Origin: Embiotoca jacksoni
Lineage: Eukaryota; Chordata; Actinopteri; Embiotocidae
Direction of reading: 5' to 3'
DNA length: 64,000 nucleotides
NCBI GenBank assembly: GCA_022577435.1
Contig: JAKOON010000012.1
Coordinates: 2,877,001-2,941,000, forward strand
In this document: piece by piece, positions 62,382 to 64,000 of the stretch
How the letters are laid out: every line of letters starts with the position of its first letter
How positions within the stretch are numbered: position 1 is the first letter of the stretch
The notes under the pieces: model-generated
Told to the model about the DNA's origin: nothing
The model's input: the letters and a program-made list of their open reading frames with translations, nothing else
Database searches by the model: none
Translations under genes and position numbers: made by a program

Positions 62382-64000
62382 AAACAGAAAAAAAACAGCA
62401 AATCTTCACCTCTGACAGGCTGAAAAAGGCAGAAGTTGAATATTTGTGTTTGTTGACACACCCCATCAGTCCCTGCAGCTTTAGAACTCAGAGGTGAGTT
62501 CCCTAAAAGGTCATCTCATAGATTTAATGTTCAACAAGTTAAATTAAGAGCTGTTTTCGGTGTTGCAGTGCTAAATGAATGGGTGACATGAGTTAGTTGT
62601 TTGATAAACAAACTGATAAGTCAGGCATGAGTGACTCATTTTTCCCCAGACGACTCGGCACCATTATGGTTACTGCTCATTCGGTAGTGTCTGTTCAGTT
62701 GTATTGCAATGCATTCTGTTGTTATTCTTTGAAAACGTGTTATCTCCTTATTCCAGAACTGGTGCTACGTTGTGGAAGTAAACAGTTATCCTACAGCCTA
62801 TTAAAATAGTCATGAGTGAAATACACTGCGAGTCATTGTCAAGGTGTATTTACTCCTCATTTGTTGGGGGATATGAAGCAAAATTGTAATATCTAAACTT
62901 TCAAATACTTTTATTCAGAAAGTCCCGGTTCACTAAATTGTAATGAGAAAAAGCATGCATGTTTCATTCCAGTTTCAGAGTACCTTGTGCAAGTGATTGT
63001 TGAACGTGCACTAGCCTACTAGCCTATGTTCAGCCATGGTATTGTTCATTAAAATCCCCTGAGAAACAATTAGAATTTTGGAAAACACTGCAGATGGATT
63101 TGGGGTTACTTTCCCGCTCATATTAAGGCAAATTTTGTGAACGCAAACATGCATTTATTGGACCATGTGAGTTCAGTTCAAAAGCAGTGAGGAGTCAAAC
63201 TGCAAAGATGTCACATAGAGAAGTCTTATAAGGACTTATTTTGTGTCAGCTGCTGCCAGCGGTACTTTCTTTTCCCAAGCTCTTTTTAAAAGTACTCCAC
63301 CTTACCTCCTTCTAAGGCCAATTTTTCCACCTTTAAGCTGACACATCTTGTGATTCAATGCAATCAATCGGAAAAGGCAATAAGATATATTCCAGCAATG
63401 GGACAAAGGTCTGCATCATTCCTCTGCAGTCAGTCCGACCAAAACAATTATACAAATGACCTTTGAACGCATTACCTTATTTACTTCATTAGGTTAAGTG
63501 GTTCCTGTGAGGTCCACGGCCAGATAATCTCCACTTGCCGCTGACTTGGTGACTTTTGCAATGAGCATTATTTAAAGGAAATGCAGAGAATGGAAAGGTC
63601 AAATGTCATCCCACAACGTATATCAGTCAGCCTACATCCTCCACAAATTGCCTTGCATTCATATATTCTCATTGAAATTGTACCTCGATGTCAGCAGAGG
63701 CTTTTAGTCACCTTTTTATTGGAAGGCTCTACAGATGGAAGGAGGAGGAGTGCAGCATTTTGGGGGAAAGTGGTTAGTCGTGAATATAGACTGTCACTGC
63801 TGGGAGAGCAAGAGGGAACGAAATGAGAGAAAACAGGTACATCTCCCCCAGGTCCATAATCCTGAGATTACTGTTTGCTCTGGGGCCTGTCTGACTGCAC
63901 TCCCGGCCGCCTGTGCTTCACTTCTAATCTCCTCGGCCCCAGCTGTCCAAGAATTGATTTGAAGATTCTCTGAATCAATTACTCTCCTGTCCAAGGTCTC

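Larger units (their letters stand above)
59369..64000. other. AT-rich intergenic sequence to the end of the window
   Basis: No exon of a neighbouring gene is recognisable. Open frames up to 155 codons (60853-61320) have no domain and include a homopolymer stretch. There is a T13 run (62303-62315) and an AT tract (62336-62381). The last kilobase is GC-balanced. Confidence 0.45.

Overview
The window looks like AT-rich, gene-poor vertebrate DNA, most likely from a teleost fish and probably a spiny-rayed (percomorph) one. The signs are long GT/CA microsatellites, a tetranucleotide CTAT array, a decayed Tc1-like transposon, non-LTR retrotransposon relics of types common in fish, and one recognisable vertebrate exon. 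There is no operon, ribosome-binding-site or prokaryotic gene structure. Nearly all short open frames are chance frames or readings of microsatellites.

The only protein-coding gene I can support is on the minus strand. Positions 42520 down to 42406 are the first coding exon of a kainate-type ionotropic glutamate receptor, and residue by residue it fits grik3 best. It encodes the signal peptide and the first residues of the mature N-terminal domain, then runs into a strong splice donor (G|GTAAGT). The gene reads toward lower coordinates, so positions 1-42405 would be the 5' part of a very long first intron. I did not find exon 2 in the window. Positions 42521 to about 43310 hold the 5' UTR and promoter side: CpG-enriched, with two overlapping upstream ORFs and an RE1-like motif. 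Positions 43311-64000 are upstream intergenic DNA.

Repeats by region: a tRNA-SINE-like relic (about 250-505); a dispersed element with two long opposed copies (19146-19430 +, 56020-56330 -) and a fragment (27301-27345); a second dispersed repeat in two pieces (25225-25510, 52722-52870); a LINE 3' end (29531-29593) and a LINE reverse-transcriptase relic (29818-30250); two elements with inverted termini (36440-37221, 44955-45384); a Tc1-like element with a broken antisense transposase (51512-52660); and a second LINE relic (58109-58312 -). Six GT arrays all have GT on the plus strand, so those inside grik3 would appear as CA repeats in its pre-mRNA.

The most useful leads are the grik3 first exon with its uORF pair, the CA repeat next to its splice donor, several enhancer-like blocks, and a GC-rich islet at 53200-53507 with a TATA-like box and a 57-codon ORF. 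I found no convincing new protein system. Names given to repeats rest on remembered similarity and were not checked against a database.
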